From Odiellus spinosus (Eukaryota > Arthropoda > Arachnida > Opiliones > Phalangiidae), in NCBI GenBank assembly GCA_963920705.1, contig OY987227.1:22159434-22223433 (forward strand): a stretch of 64,000 bases of DNA, written 5' to 3'. The notes below the pieces were generated by a model. That model was not told the DNA's origin and made no database searches. It worked only from the letters and a program-made list of their open reading frames with translations. Of this stretch, positions 43,097 through 53,459 are shown piece after piece. Within the stretch, counting starts at the first letter, position 1. Each line of letters starts with the position of its first letter. The translations under genes and the position numbers were made by a program.

Positions 43097-44405
43097 AATT
43101 AAAATTTAATTTTCTAAGATGGCGATTAAGAAGTTAATTCTTTTGGGTACGAGATTATAATAATTCTGAACTTTCCCTCCTATAATAAATTAATTGACAA
43201 AGTAAACTTGGCAAAGGCAAAAACAGCGACTTGATAACGGTTCTTCCTAAATGAACAATGGTAACGCACCACAGGGGAGAAAAATAACATATTCCGCGAA
43301 AACTTTGAGGTAAACTCCCGCTTTAATATTAAACTTGAGGGAGTTTAATCTCGCATAAAGCTCTATAGGGTATTGCGTACTTAAGCTACAAGAGGAACTA
43401 AAACGGCCTTGCCGTTAACCAAAAAAACAGGTCATATTTGTAATCCCGAAACTTTACATTTAGAATAACCCATCTCGGCGCGTATAAATCCTAGTTACAC
43501 TAGAAATAAAATTCCAGAAAACGCGAAAATCCTACAAAACCCTACATTACAAACGGAAAATCTCATCTTTGAAGGAAGAAAACTTTCTTTTTTAAGCCAT
43601 TTGTCGGCGAAAAACCTCTATAGATCATTTTCCCGGCTTGAGCTTAACTTCCTAAGCCGAATTAAAGCTCGCTTTATATTCGTATAAAAGGCACAAAGCA
43701 ACGTTCTCCTTTTATAGCTTTTAACATTATTCAGGCTTTCACCTTGGATAGAAACGAATGGGAAAACGTCCCTAAACGAGAAACGGGACGACTGGACGAG
43801 CGTAAAACGTTATGGTAGGCTAGTAGCGCGAGCTTTTAACGCTTCAAGCTATAGCGAAGCCCGATGGGTTTTCGCGGGGAAAACTAACACGCGTCACGAC
43901 CTTTAATATGTAAATGCAAATATCTGTCGATGAAGAGTGGCGACGAGGCATTTTTCAAGACGCGTTTTCATATCTCGAGATTAAAAAGCACTATTCACGT
44001 TAGATCTTTTGCGACGTGCGTCGCTGATAGTTTTTTACCTCGTGAACTTTGCAACTCTTTAAGAAGGGTTAACGAGAGGGGCTAATCACTCTCGGATTTC
44101 CTGTACACCGATTACAGATTACGCGTAATCATTATAGCACTGTCAAAGTCAGGGATTTGAAAGATTACGCGTAATCGCTTTAAGGTACATCATGTTAATA
44201 TGGATAGAGGGCTTGGGCATTTATGTATTGAGCTAAATGATTTCTTAGATTATTTTAAGTTCGAAATCAAAACCAATTTCCATTAAGGTTATTAATAGGG
44301 AAACCGATCGACAAAGTTCCAAAAAATAGGCTTTAAAACACTGATAACTTGGTGAGAATAGCGACGGCATATGCTTCTAAATTTTGGGGCAACTCTGTTC
44401 TAGAA
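43097..44405. other. Unassigned sequence
   Basis: Single-copy by eye. GATTACGCGTAATC palindromes occur near 44115 and 44164. GCGACGAGGCATTTTTC near 43932 faintly resembles the 722-1345 tandem unit. No gene is supported. Confidence 0.4.
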
Positions 44406-44412
44406 GTTGTAT

Positions 44413-44749
44413 CAGAATCCGATGAAACCCTCCTTTGAAGTCTACTTCTCTAATGTTCGATATAGCGCTCCTCTCTGTATGGGTAAAATTCACAATTTTA
44501 CGAGATCGGAGGGGTCCTACTTCATACCCCCTGTCTACGCAAAATTGGAAATTCTCTCTCTCCACAAACGACGACGTTTTTTTGACGAACTCCAAGGCTG
44601 CTAGAGATATTCGCTCGACGAACTCCCGCTCCGAAAATATCTACCGCTAGGAGGCGTACGAATCGCGCTTTTTGAAACTAACCCATACAGAGAGGGGTAG
44701 ACAAGATCCGGGAGTAATAGACTTCAAAGGAGGGTTTCATCGGCTTCTG
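44413..44749 (+). mobile_element. Family C MITE, copy 3 (337 bp)
   Basis: It starts CAGAATCCGATGAAACCC and ends GGTTTCATCGGCTTCTG. There is a perfect 7-bp duplication GTTGTAT (44406-44412 and 44750-44756). It is full length with both terminal and subterminal (CCTCTCTGTATGGGT) inverted repeats. Frames of 65-72 codons on both strands recur in other copies by descent. Confidence 0.95.
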
Positions 44750-44756
44750 GTTGTAT

Positions 44757-46190
44757 TAACTATATCAAATTTGACAATGTCATGTAATAAGCCTTAAGGC
44801 TTGAAAACGCAACTTTATTTTGTACCACGCTGTTTGCAAGATATTTAGATATACTTGAAAGATTACCAATTGTCTCGCGAAGTAATTTACGTAATAAGTA
44901 ACGTGGAAACTCGTCTTTATCATTTTCGGAAAGGAAGAAGGGTAAACCGTCAGTATGGGTCGAAAATGATAATAAAACATATTTTGCGAACATATAATAC
45001 ACGATCCACGTTAAGCGTCCAAGGACAGCGCGGTAATTAATAGGACTAGAATCGAGATTGTGCCTGTTTTCTCGGAGGTCCTATATAACGAGGGGAAAAT
45101 CTCTTTCTAATTAGCATAATTATGAGCGGCAACTACTCCTGCTCAAACTCTCAGCTTCTCATCATCTTGCGAAAACGCGACTACTTAGTCAAAATAAATT
45201 TCGAGCGTATACGGAAGACACCGATTAATGAAGGGAAAGCCGAGAAAAATAGAAGAGGTTATAAGGAGATAAATATTTCAATAGCTTTAACTATAATAAT
45301 TAAATTGTCGCGAACACGAATATAAATGTTAAAAGGAAATGACGAGAGACGTTAAAGACTATTAAATCTTGAGAGAAAAGGTGGGCGTCGCCCACGTTAT
45401 AAAATATACGTGTACCGTAACTTAAATACTTAATAGAATGATATGTACTGTTTCAGAACGGATAGGCGATTTTACAACTGACATATTTTAAAATTTAGTA
45501 TATAATCCCCGAGCTTTCGATTTTGGTTTTATCTTGGTGGGAGAAATAAGCCTTAAAGAGTTGGAGCCTCTAATATTAATGAAGTTATATTTAATTATTC
45601 CATTACTAAAAGATCTAGAAAAAACCTCCCTGATTAATAATTTATTTACATTTATGATATTAAAACTTTTTAAAAACTAATCTGAAGCCACATTTCATCA
45701 ATTATTTTCGAGTTAAATTCAGTGGTTTCTATAAGGTGACATCACAATCAAAAAGCGCTCGCTTTATCGCGCTCGCCAATAGGTAGTTTTAATTTCAACT
45801 ATTATTAGGCCTAGCTCTCATTGTTATACAGGTTTCCAATTTTTGAGGCGTTTTACTTTATGAATATCATCCCACAAATATTTAGGAGTAAAGAGTATAA
45901 CCAAAAATAAAAGAACAAAAGGTCTAGGACTATAGATCGGCCGTCCTGCCTCTGCTCTTAAAAACATCTTAAAGAGCACGCAACCTAACAAGTTATTTTG
46001 AATGCAAAATTAAGAAAAATTAGAGAAATTGTTGAGGGTGGGAAGCGCCCCCGAGAATTACATTAACAACACTTCGTTAACCCTAAAATGGCAAACGTGT
46101 ATCAACGGGAGATTGTCGCTTTACGCTTATCATTTAAAAATATAGCCAAGGCTTAGCGTAACTAGAAACATAAATTAAATACGTAAAAAT
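44757..46190. other. Unassigned sequence
   Basis: Frames at 44760-45002 (minus), 44855-45040 and 45122-45325 (plus) are unrecognised. A small palindrome, GTGGGCGTCGCCCAC, lies at about 45381. No repeat partner. Confidence 0.4.
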
Positions 46191-46547
46191 ATGACACCAG
46201 AAATAGATGAACCGATATTATCAACGAGCTATTCCTCTAACGCGACAGGCAAGTTCTCCGTTTCCCCTCTCTTAGACGACAGTTGTAGCCCCCTCCCCCG
46301 CGGAATTTCGCCTAGCCGAGAAACGTTGAATGCGCCACCTGGCTTGGTTTGCAGTCGTCGCTACGTGGGGCGATCAGTTTCCCAAGATCCTCCTCGGTAT
46401 TTCATTGAGGCCGAGGAAGCCCATTCCACCAGTGCTTACCCTCCCCATTCACTCCAAATAAAATGCATTTCCCAATCTAAGCTCTCGTTGATAATTTCGG
46501 TTCATCTATTTCTGATGACACTCACTCATTTTGATATCGTAATTTAA
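46191..46547 (+). CDS. Doubtful 118-codon open frame in a GC-rich patch
   Basis: The ATG has A at -3 (AAAAATATGA). The first 90 or so codons lie in a clearly GC-richer patch with balanced codon use (opening MTPEIDEPILSTSY, then Ser/Pro/Arg-rich), and the last 25 or so codons run into AT-rich sequence and look like non-coding extension. If real, it would probably be an exon that ends before about 46460. I see no domain. The patch could instead be a regulatory CpG-rich element. Confidence 0.2.
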   Translation: MTPEIDEPILSTSYSSNATGKFSVSPLLDDSCSPLPRGISPSRETLNAPPGLVCSRRYVGRSVSQDPPRYFIEAEEAHSTSAYPPHSLQIKCISQSKLSLIISVHLFLMTLTHFDIVI

Positions 46548-47479
46548 CTTCGGAGGCTCGATGTTTCGTTTGTAGTCCACATTTTAACACTTCTAAACTC
46601 GGTCACACACCTAATTTAAAACTGATTTAAAATCTATCCAAACCATATCCCGCGCGTAACTAGCACCGATCTTCCTGACGCTTTGAGCAAAACACTTCAA
46701 TTCGCGGAACCGCCCCCGGCGAAAACATTGTCAACGTGCACAGTAGGGAATCGGGGTAAATGTAAACTTGTAAAGGATAAAAGTAAAGGAGGCGATACCC
46801 ATAGACATATAATAAGAAATTTGACCCCCTATTCCCTAAGACGAAAAACGGTGCCGACCCCCTATGTCTCATAAGAAGTTGTTGTGCGCCATCTATCTCC
46901 TAGGATTAGAAATGAAAAATTCAAAATATTGTTTTAAAACGCGGGAAATTTGATTTTTGATGTTGGAGGCTTCGATTTAAAAGAGTACCTATGCATAATA
47001 AGCCTTAAAAATAACAAAAAATGTATTATATACTAAATACAGTTATATATTTTATAAGTTAGTTGTAAAATAAATATTGCGGGAAGTCCAGCCATAAATT
47101 TAAATTCCTTATAGGAAATATATGACTATTTTTTTTAAATTTAGGATTATACAGGGTTTTATAGATACTAAAACCAAAAAAATAATTCCAAATAAAGGAT
47201 TTTATAGAAAAAATTTCAGCAGAAATACCTTAGCTATTATGTTTATGCAAAACATTCAAGTTTTTGACGGCACGGCAATATTTTTTGATGCGAAATTATT
47301 GGACTTTTCCGTACTATGTGTACAATTCTCAAGCAAAATGCATGAAAATATTTTTCACTGGTTTTCCATAACAATAAATATATACTGGAATAATTAAAAT
47401 CACAAGATTTTTGTTGAAAAATAGTTTGGCTCAATATTAAAGCATAATTTTAGCACTAATTAAAAAGATATTTAATTAA
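46548..47479. other. Unassigned AT-rich sequence
   Basis: Frames at 46660-46872 (minus), 46683-46874 and 47122-47397 (plus) are unrecognised. Nothing else was seen. Confidence 0.45.
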
Positions 47480-47765
47480 GTAACTGGCAGATAATACGAA
47501 GTTTTAGCTCGGAGGCACTCTGTCAATTAATACACTCGAAACCAAACAATGAACACGTCTCATGTGATTTCAGGGCGTTCGTTAATTAGTAACTTAGTAA
47601 AGTATAGGATCTTACTGTTGAATTTAAATTCCCCCGTGAATCCAAGCTAAGCTAATTCACGAATTAAAAATTTTTTCTAATTAAATATTTGATTAGATTA
47701 GTTTTTTGGGGTTAAATAGTATAATAAAAAAAGGTAAAGAAAAATAACTTGTACGAAAGCAGTGT
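47480..47765. mobile_element. Strongly decayed family D remnant
   Basis: The stretch GTGAATCCAAGCTAAGC, TTTTTTCTAATTAAATATTT and GGTTAAATAGTATAATAAA follows the order of the D right half, but the end TTGCATTCTCCCT is lost. Boundaries are approximate. Confidence 0.4.
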
Positions 47766-47882
47766 CCTTTTAAAGGGAAGATGTGTAGTAGAAAAATCAG
47801 AAAAGATTCCCATTTCTGTACCCTACCCTATGGCTACTGTAAAACCTCTAACCAATTTTAAAACGAGGTACCTTTCGGTTAA

Positions 47883-48217
47883 AGGGAGAATGCAACCTAA
47901 CAACAAGAGATTTTTTATCGATTCCTTATAGTTTAATCAGGCCTAATCCACGAATAAAAAAATTGCAAACAAATATTAAACTAGAAATTTAAAACTTAGC
48001 CGGAAAACAGGCTTAGCTGGATTCATGGAGATCCCGAATTTCTTCGCATTGAAGGGTCATCAACCAATGAGAAAGGCCCGTAGTTAACGCGAGATCTCCA
48101 TGATCTTCTTCAACGCGAAGAAATTCAGGATCTCCGTGATTCCAGCTAAACTTATTTCTGTGTAAGTGTTAAATATATTTATAGTTTAATATTTGTTTAT
48201 AATATTTTTACTGGTGT
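47883..48217. mobile_element. Family D element, right end lost
   Basis: It starts AGGGAGAATGCAACCTAACA directly after TTAA (47879-47882). It continues with TTTTTTATCGATTCCTTATA, GGCCTAATCCACGAAT, CTTAGCTGGATTCATGGAGA and the central GCGAGATCTCC. It then turns back through CTAAACTTATTT and TAGTTTAATATTTGTTTA, but stops near 48217 without the complementary terminus. It is a 3'-truncated copy. Confidence 0.8.
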
Positions 48218-49287
48218 TCCTAGCATTCTTCCTACAATAATAATTATTAGTATAATGCCAAAATATGAATCCTTTCCAATGTTTAAACAATTTGGATACA
48301 TTTCCTGGATTTGTATAATCCTCTACATACACAAAAATCACTTGACGGGCTTCATTCTCTTTTTAATGAAGTTAAAGTACGAAAAGATTAGTTTTATAAT
48401 TAACCTCATAACCAGCTTTGTACCATTTTCCTTTATAACTTTCCTTCATTAATATAATGGCGGTAGCGATATATTAAGGCGCACGCGATGAGAACATTAG
48501 ACACAATAAGCCTCGCTTGTTCTATGCTAAAGCTAAGGATAAGCTGAAGATCGAGAAAACCATTTTAATAAAGAGAAATTAAACGTTCAATTAGAAAATA
48601 GTTCGTGCCAACTCCCATTGAACACGAGTATAAGCGTTCAAGAGTTATTCTCAAACTATAAGCAGAACATCAATGGTGGGCATATCACTGAATATTTATA
48701 GTGGATAGAGTAATAAACTAAGCCTAAATATGAGAGAAATTTGCTGTATAGAAAGGTTAACTCGGCTCCATTTCATGCTTTGTTTTTTACTCAATGTCAA
48801 TAGAAAAACATTTCACAACCACCATTGTATACGCGATTCTAATAGGAGTCTCACCAATCAACAACTCACATAATTCCCTTCCGATGTTCACTCTCGAAAA
48901 GTAGCGAATTAGAGTAACGGATATAAGTCATCAATAATGAATTAGTAAAAAAAAAAAAAGTTCTCTATATAAATAATAAATTTCCGAAGAATCCAAAAGT
49001 TGCGCGCTAATTTTTCTAAAACATCAAGTTTGACCTAAATTTCTTTTAAATTTGGAAAACAGGCCTTATTTAGTTTCTTCAATGTTTAAGATATCGTTGA
49101 CTTCATTTCTAGATCAGACTGTCTTCCCATTCATCAGATTTTTTCATTATATGACACAGAATGATTAGAATCAGAAGTAACTAGGCAACCCTTCAACTAT
49201 TGCAAGGCTTTCCCTAATTGCACCTAAAATACAGGATTTGATTTAACTTCTAGCGGAAAACCTTGGAAGAGTACTCGAAATTGTGGG
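48218..49287. other. Unassigned sequence
   Basis: A 65-codon plus frame (48255-48452) is unrecognised, and there is an A run near 48947-48959. CAGACTGTCTTCCC near 49127 is the possible start of an inverted repeat pairing with GGGAAGACTGTCTG near 49852. Confidence 0.4.
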
Positions 49288-49870
49288 CAGTCTTCCCTTT
49301 TCCATCGAAGCCTCACGCGAGATTTAGCGTATTCATCCGCGGTTTCCAGCCAAGAGCGCTAATATTTGGAGGCGCTGAAAACTGACCCCTCCCCAAATAG
49401 GTCAATTCCTTCTATTTACTTCTGCTAAAGTATATTTCTCGGAAAATATTGTTTTGCAACTATAATGCCAGCATTAAAGTACACAGCCGAGTTAAGTTCC
49501 TTGGCTTTGGTCTTAATAACACCTTATCTAGGTCAGTCCCTGTTAAAGTGGTATAACCATCTAGCGAAAGCACCTTATAGGGTATTACAGGGAAAATGTT
49601 CCCTCTCTTAGGAATTGAATCGTTGTGTTAACCCTATATAAGCGGGCTTTGCTGCCGCACACTAGTATAGCGAACGCCTAGAGCACTTACACTTCGATTG
49701 ACTTATACTTTATGTAACCTTTTAGTCTTTTTAAACCAACTCTCCCTGTGGACGTTAGGTCATATAGTAGTTAAAAAACAAAATTTCCCCAAAAATATTT
49801 TACAACCCTTCTTCGTAATATAAAACAAAAATTTGATGATTTTAAGTTGGGGAAGACTGTCTGCTCCAGG
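49288..49870. other. Possible inverted-repeat unit with a central TATA box
   Basis: GGGCAGTCTTCCC near 49288 and GGGAAGACTGTCTGC near 49852 are partly complementary. A further copy, CAGACTGTCTTCCC, lies near 49127. Between them CTATATAAGCGGG (TATATAAG at 49635-49642) looks like a core promoter TATA box, followed after about 30 bases by CACACTAGTATAGCG. This could be a promoter-bearing mobile element or an unrelated TATA sequence. No second copy is seen. Confidence 0.25.
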
Positions 49871-50385
49871 CATGAGGTCAACGATTATTGGGGCCACATT
49901 CCATGGCTTTGTTTCGATCTTTTAATTTTTTATTATTATCAAAATAAGATTCCGAAAATAAATTAATTTTTAGCTCCAAGTTTCCATTTAAGTATTTTCC
50001 AAGATTAAAAGTCGAACGAAAAATTTATTTTTAACATTAGCTTGCCCAAATTCTTCCGATTCTTTCCTAGGGCTGTAACTGAGAATATAAATATAACACC
50101 ATAGAAAATAGGGTAAAAGGAATAAAATATTCAGTTGGTAGCTGTCCAAATTCAAACTGGGTCTATTCAACTTCCGGAGATCAGTGTCAAAGGACGTGTT
50201 ATACTTTTCGTCCAAGTCTTTACTATTTTTATGGACTGCTCAATGCCTGCTTGGTTACTCGGCGCCAATAGGAGTGCTACGGGAAGTAGAAATACCCCAG
50301 ATTGAGCTCGACTATAAACCCATCCCATAAACATTGTACAGGGTTATATTCCTTTATATTTTCTATAATAGCAACCCCTATTTAA
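49871..50385. other. Unassigned sequence
   Basis: A 75-codon minus frame (49988-50215) is unrecognised. No repeat partner. Confidence 0.45.
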
Positions 50386-50392
50386 CCTATAT

Positions 50393-50731
50393 CAGAAGTA
50401 GATGAAACCCTCCTTTGAAGTCTACTACTCTAATGTTCGATATAGCGCTCCTCTCTGTATGGGTAAAATTCCCAATTTTACGAGATCGGAGGGGTCCTAC
50501 TTCATGCCACCTGTCTACGGAAAATTGGAAATTCTCTCTCTCTCCACAAACGACGACGTTTTTTTGACGAACTCCAAGGCTGCTAGAGATATTCGCTCGA
50601 CGAACTCCCGCTCCGAAAATATCAACCGTTAGGAGGCGTACGAATCGCGCTTTTTGAAACTAACCCATACAGAGAGGGGTAGACAAGATCAGGGAGTAAT
50701 AGACTTCAAAGGAGGGTTTCATCGGCTTCTG
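50393..50731 (+). mobile_element. Family C MITE, copy 4 (339 bp)
   Basis: It starts CAGAAGTAGATGAAACCC and ends GGTTTCATCGGCTTCTG. There is a perfect 7-bp duplication CCTATAT (50386-50392 and 50732-50738). It is full length and nearly identical to the copies at 44413 and 61977 over the interior. Confidence 0.95.
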
Positions 50732-50738
50732 CCTATAT

Positions 50739-52220
50739 CTTACGCTCATTTAGGAATAATGCTTTTTAAAAATATAAAAGGTTGTAAAATTTCCATCGGG
50801 TTATGGAGAGGATGGCTGGGTGGAGTGTGTAGGAATTATGGAAAGGGTAATTAACTAGATTATAAAAGAGCTTATTATTCTTGTTAAGGATAACGCGGAG
50901 AGACCACGATTTCACGAATGAAAGACTGACGCGAGACTGGTCGGGTTCCTCGTTTATACTCGTTTAATTTCAAATAGGCAGCGTATCCGGTTTCAGTATA
51001 TTTATATCTTTCATTATTTTTTTAATTAAAGAGAAGGTAAAAATTATTTATACTCAAAAAAACGAGGACTAATATTACGCACACGGTTTCTCATTCAAAG
51101 TGTATCAAAAATCGTCAAAGTTTTCGAGGTAGTTTACGGTTAATTATCGTATCCGAATGACGTCAGCACTCGTTTTTCTCGGGCCTCTAAATTTCATTTC
51201 ATCTCGCGATCGAGAGCACCAAGTCATCAAAAATCAGAGAGAGATTTTTATTCGGATGTTTCAGCATTACTTTAATTTTTACGCGAGTCTTACCCTTTCT
51301 AATATATATATAGAGATGACTATCACGTTCTTCAAACCAGGCTGCTTTCTTTCAAAAATAATAAAAACGAAATTGATAGGGGCCCCGGGAACGATCGAGC
51401 CGCGTTGCGTGGGGAATCTAAAGATTTATCGGAGGTCCTTCAAATAAAAATCTTTTAAACTTTTTGATAGTCAGGAGGAGAAATACGCAGTTTCTCTTCT
51501 TCTTGCTTATATATAACAGGTTGGTAGTGACGTTTCCAGCAGATTTATCATTTTAGTCCCCATCCCCCTTTTTAAAAACTCCAAAAGTAAAAAAGGTTGC
51601 GCAAAAAAAAAAAAAAAAAAAAAAAAAAACAGAAGGAAATTTATATATATACATAAAATATGCCCTGTTTGGAAGATGGAAGGTCTCAAAACGACGAAGT
51701 AAAAATAAAAGGCATCCTGAAATTCGCTTCCACCCACTTTCCTTAACCCTATAGGGCTCCGATATAAGAATATACGTGATTTTATTCCATATTCCAATGC
51801 CATTTTTAAGCCTTAGGAAAAATTCGATTTCTTGGTTTTTCTCAAAGAGTTTACTCACGTCTAGAGGTCAGGTATTTTCTATTGGCTATAAGAATAACAC
51901 CTCGTGTTTGGATAGAATTCAGCGAGGGAGCGCGAAAGAACAGGAAGATTAAGCCTAGTGTATGTAACGATTAACGTATACGTCATTAGATCTTCATTAT
52001 TCGAAGCCCGTGTAACCGTGTTGGAGCTTGGAAGGCACGGGTTCAATTTCCCTCGGGAGTAATTGGGATTAAAAAATTAAAATGCATTAAATTTAAATAA
52101 AGAACTAATAGTAGCGAAACCTTTTCCTTACGATTAGTCCTCTTAAAAAGTTTAATTATAATTATTGGTTAATCTTTGATAGCAACATTGCTAAGCCTTA
52201 ATTAGTAATGATATTTAAGT
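50739..52220. other. Unassigned; A run at 51603-51629
   Basis: A 27-base A run lies at 51603-51629. Frames at 51157-51447 (plus) and 51507-51858 (minus, through the A run) are unrecognised. A CGGGTTCAATTTCCC at about 52038 resembles a tRNA T arm, but no full tRNA or SINE head fits. No repeat partner. Confidence 0.4.
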
Positions 52221-52347
52221 CGAGGGGGCTGACAAACATTTTTGAGGCTTTTTCATTACCAAAGCTGAACTCAAGAGTTTCGAATTCAATGAAATTGTCA
52301 AAGCTGAACTCGATTTAAGGCTTTCTTTTCGGAAGCTTGTTTGTCCG
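52221..52347 (+). mobile_element. Family G element, diverged copy
   Basis: It begins CGAGGGGGCTGACAAAC and ends GCTTGTTTGTCCG, a shortened complement. CAAAGCTGAACTC occurs twice inside (near 52259 and 52299), as in copy 1. No convincing target duplication remains. Confidence 0.65.
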
Positions 52348-53240
52348 TAATCTTATTGGTTCAAGCTTAGAGTCAATGGAAGAGTTACCTTGCAATTCTG
52401 GAGGAGTAAACAGGATGGGCCACTACTGGTATTATATTTTACCCATGATGCCATTGTCTATATCTCTCCTATACCAAGGCCTAAAATGTTTGAGCCATTT
52501 ATCCCTCGATTGAAAACAGAAACAAAGGCTTTTTTCGTCTACAAGGTGGCACTTTAAGCCTGTACCCTGGTTAACCGTTACGCATGCCGGTAAATGTATT
52601 CTGCCAAGCATGTCGGTTAAGCTCTCTGTACTCTTCTAAGGTTCACGTGACTCGACAAAGCCACCATTAGCCTCACGCTTCTTTCATAACCTTTGACTCC
52701 TTGTGAGAAGAGCATAACTATTCCCGGCTCAAACCGCCATTTGTTAATTAACTGTAAAATAACCAGAAGCCTACATAATGAGTTTTAAGGCTTTTATTCC
52801 CATTTGAAAGCTTCGATATAGTCTTAAAAATAGTAAAACAACGGGAATCCAAGGATCGAAAATAAGGCTTGACAATCTTGTTCATAAACCCATTCGCATA
52901 TTTCTCACCCAAGGAAAGCAATATGTATGTTTGATTCCATCTTGAATTGACAGCACGTTGAAAGCAGAGTTACCAGTAAGACCTATATTTGTTTACTTAA
53001 ATATAAATAGAACCCAGCTTTGTACGTGTTGTTAATATAAGGTGGAATATACTTAATATAAGGACGTTTTGAAATGTTGAGAAATATTCGTATCATGAAA
53101 CGTATTCATATACATACATTCGGTAATCCCAAGATTTCTGACATTTTCCCCACTTCGTTCCTTTAGCGTACGACGGGTAAAAAAAAATAAACAAGACCAA
53201 AAGGCTTAACTGCGCAAGCTTCCACAAAAACACCCAGTGC
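52348..53240. other. Unassigned sequence
   Basis: No supported frame or repeat. It is more mixed in composition than average around 52590-52750. Confidence 0.45.
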
Positions 53241-53343
53241 GTGTTTTCTCCGTATGGAGTAAACTTTTTTAACATACATGTAAAAAATTGTATTCGCAGT
53301 TTTTATTTATTTTTTCTTATTTTTTTTTTCATTCGAATTCCAG

Positions 53344-53459
53344 ATTCATCCCTTACATTTCACGGTGGAGAAACTTTTAAGAGAGATTCAGAACTCATAG
53401 CCGACGAAGGGCCGCGAGAAAGAGATCGAGATGGAAAAGAAGTCGTAAACGGCGCCTAA
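53344..53459 (+). CDS. Candidate terminal coding exon (38 codons plus stop)
   Basis: A pyrimidine-rich tract (53290-53335, with a long T run) leads to GAATTCCAG, a textbook 3' splice site, with the AG at 53342-53343. The following bases stay open in one frame to TAA at 53457-53459 and translate to a charged, hydrophilic tail: SSLTFHGGETFKRDSELIAD, then EGPRERDRDGKEVVNGA. The codon use (GCC, GTC, GGC, CCG, GAA) differs from the AT-rich surroundings. The implied intron phase is 1, because the first codon is completed by one base from upstream. An 8-bp hairpin (ACGACGAA..TTCGTCGT) and an AATAAA at 53838 lie downstream. I do not recognise the protein, and no upstream exon was found in the window. 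Confidence 0.35.

Noticed and set aside
44407-44650. Open frames of 60-95 codons conserved among the six family C copies (for example peptides starting MKPSFEVYYSN)
   Set aside because: They are conserved because the copies are young, occur on both strands of the same bases, overlap the inverted repeats and are broken in several copies.
51991-52070. tRNA-like or SINE-like sequence with GGGTTCAATTTCCC
   Set aside because: The T-arm-like part has a mismatch, the would-be A box has two mismatches and is only about 27 bases upstream, and no cloverleaf can be drawn.
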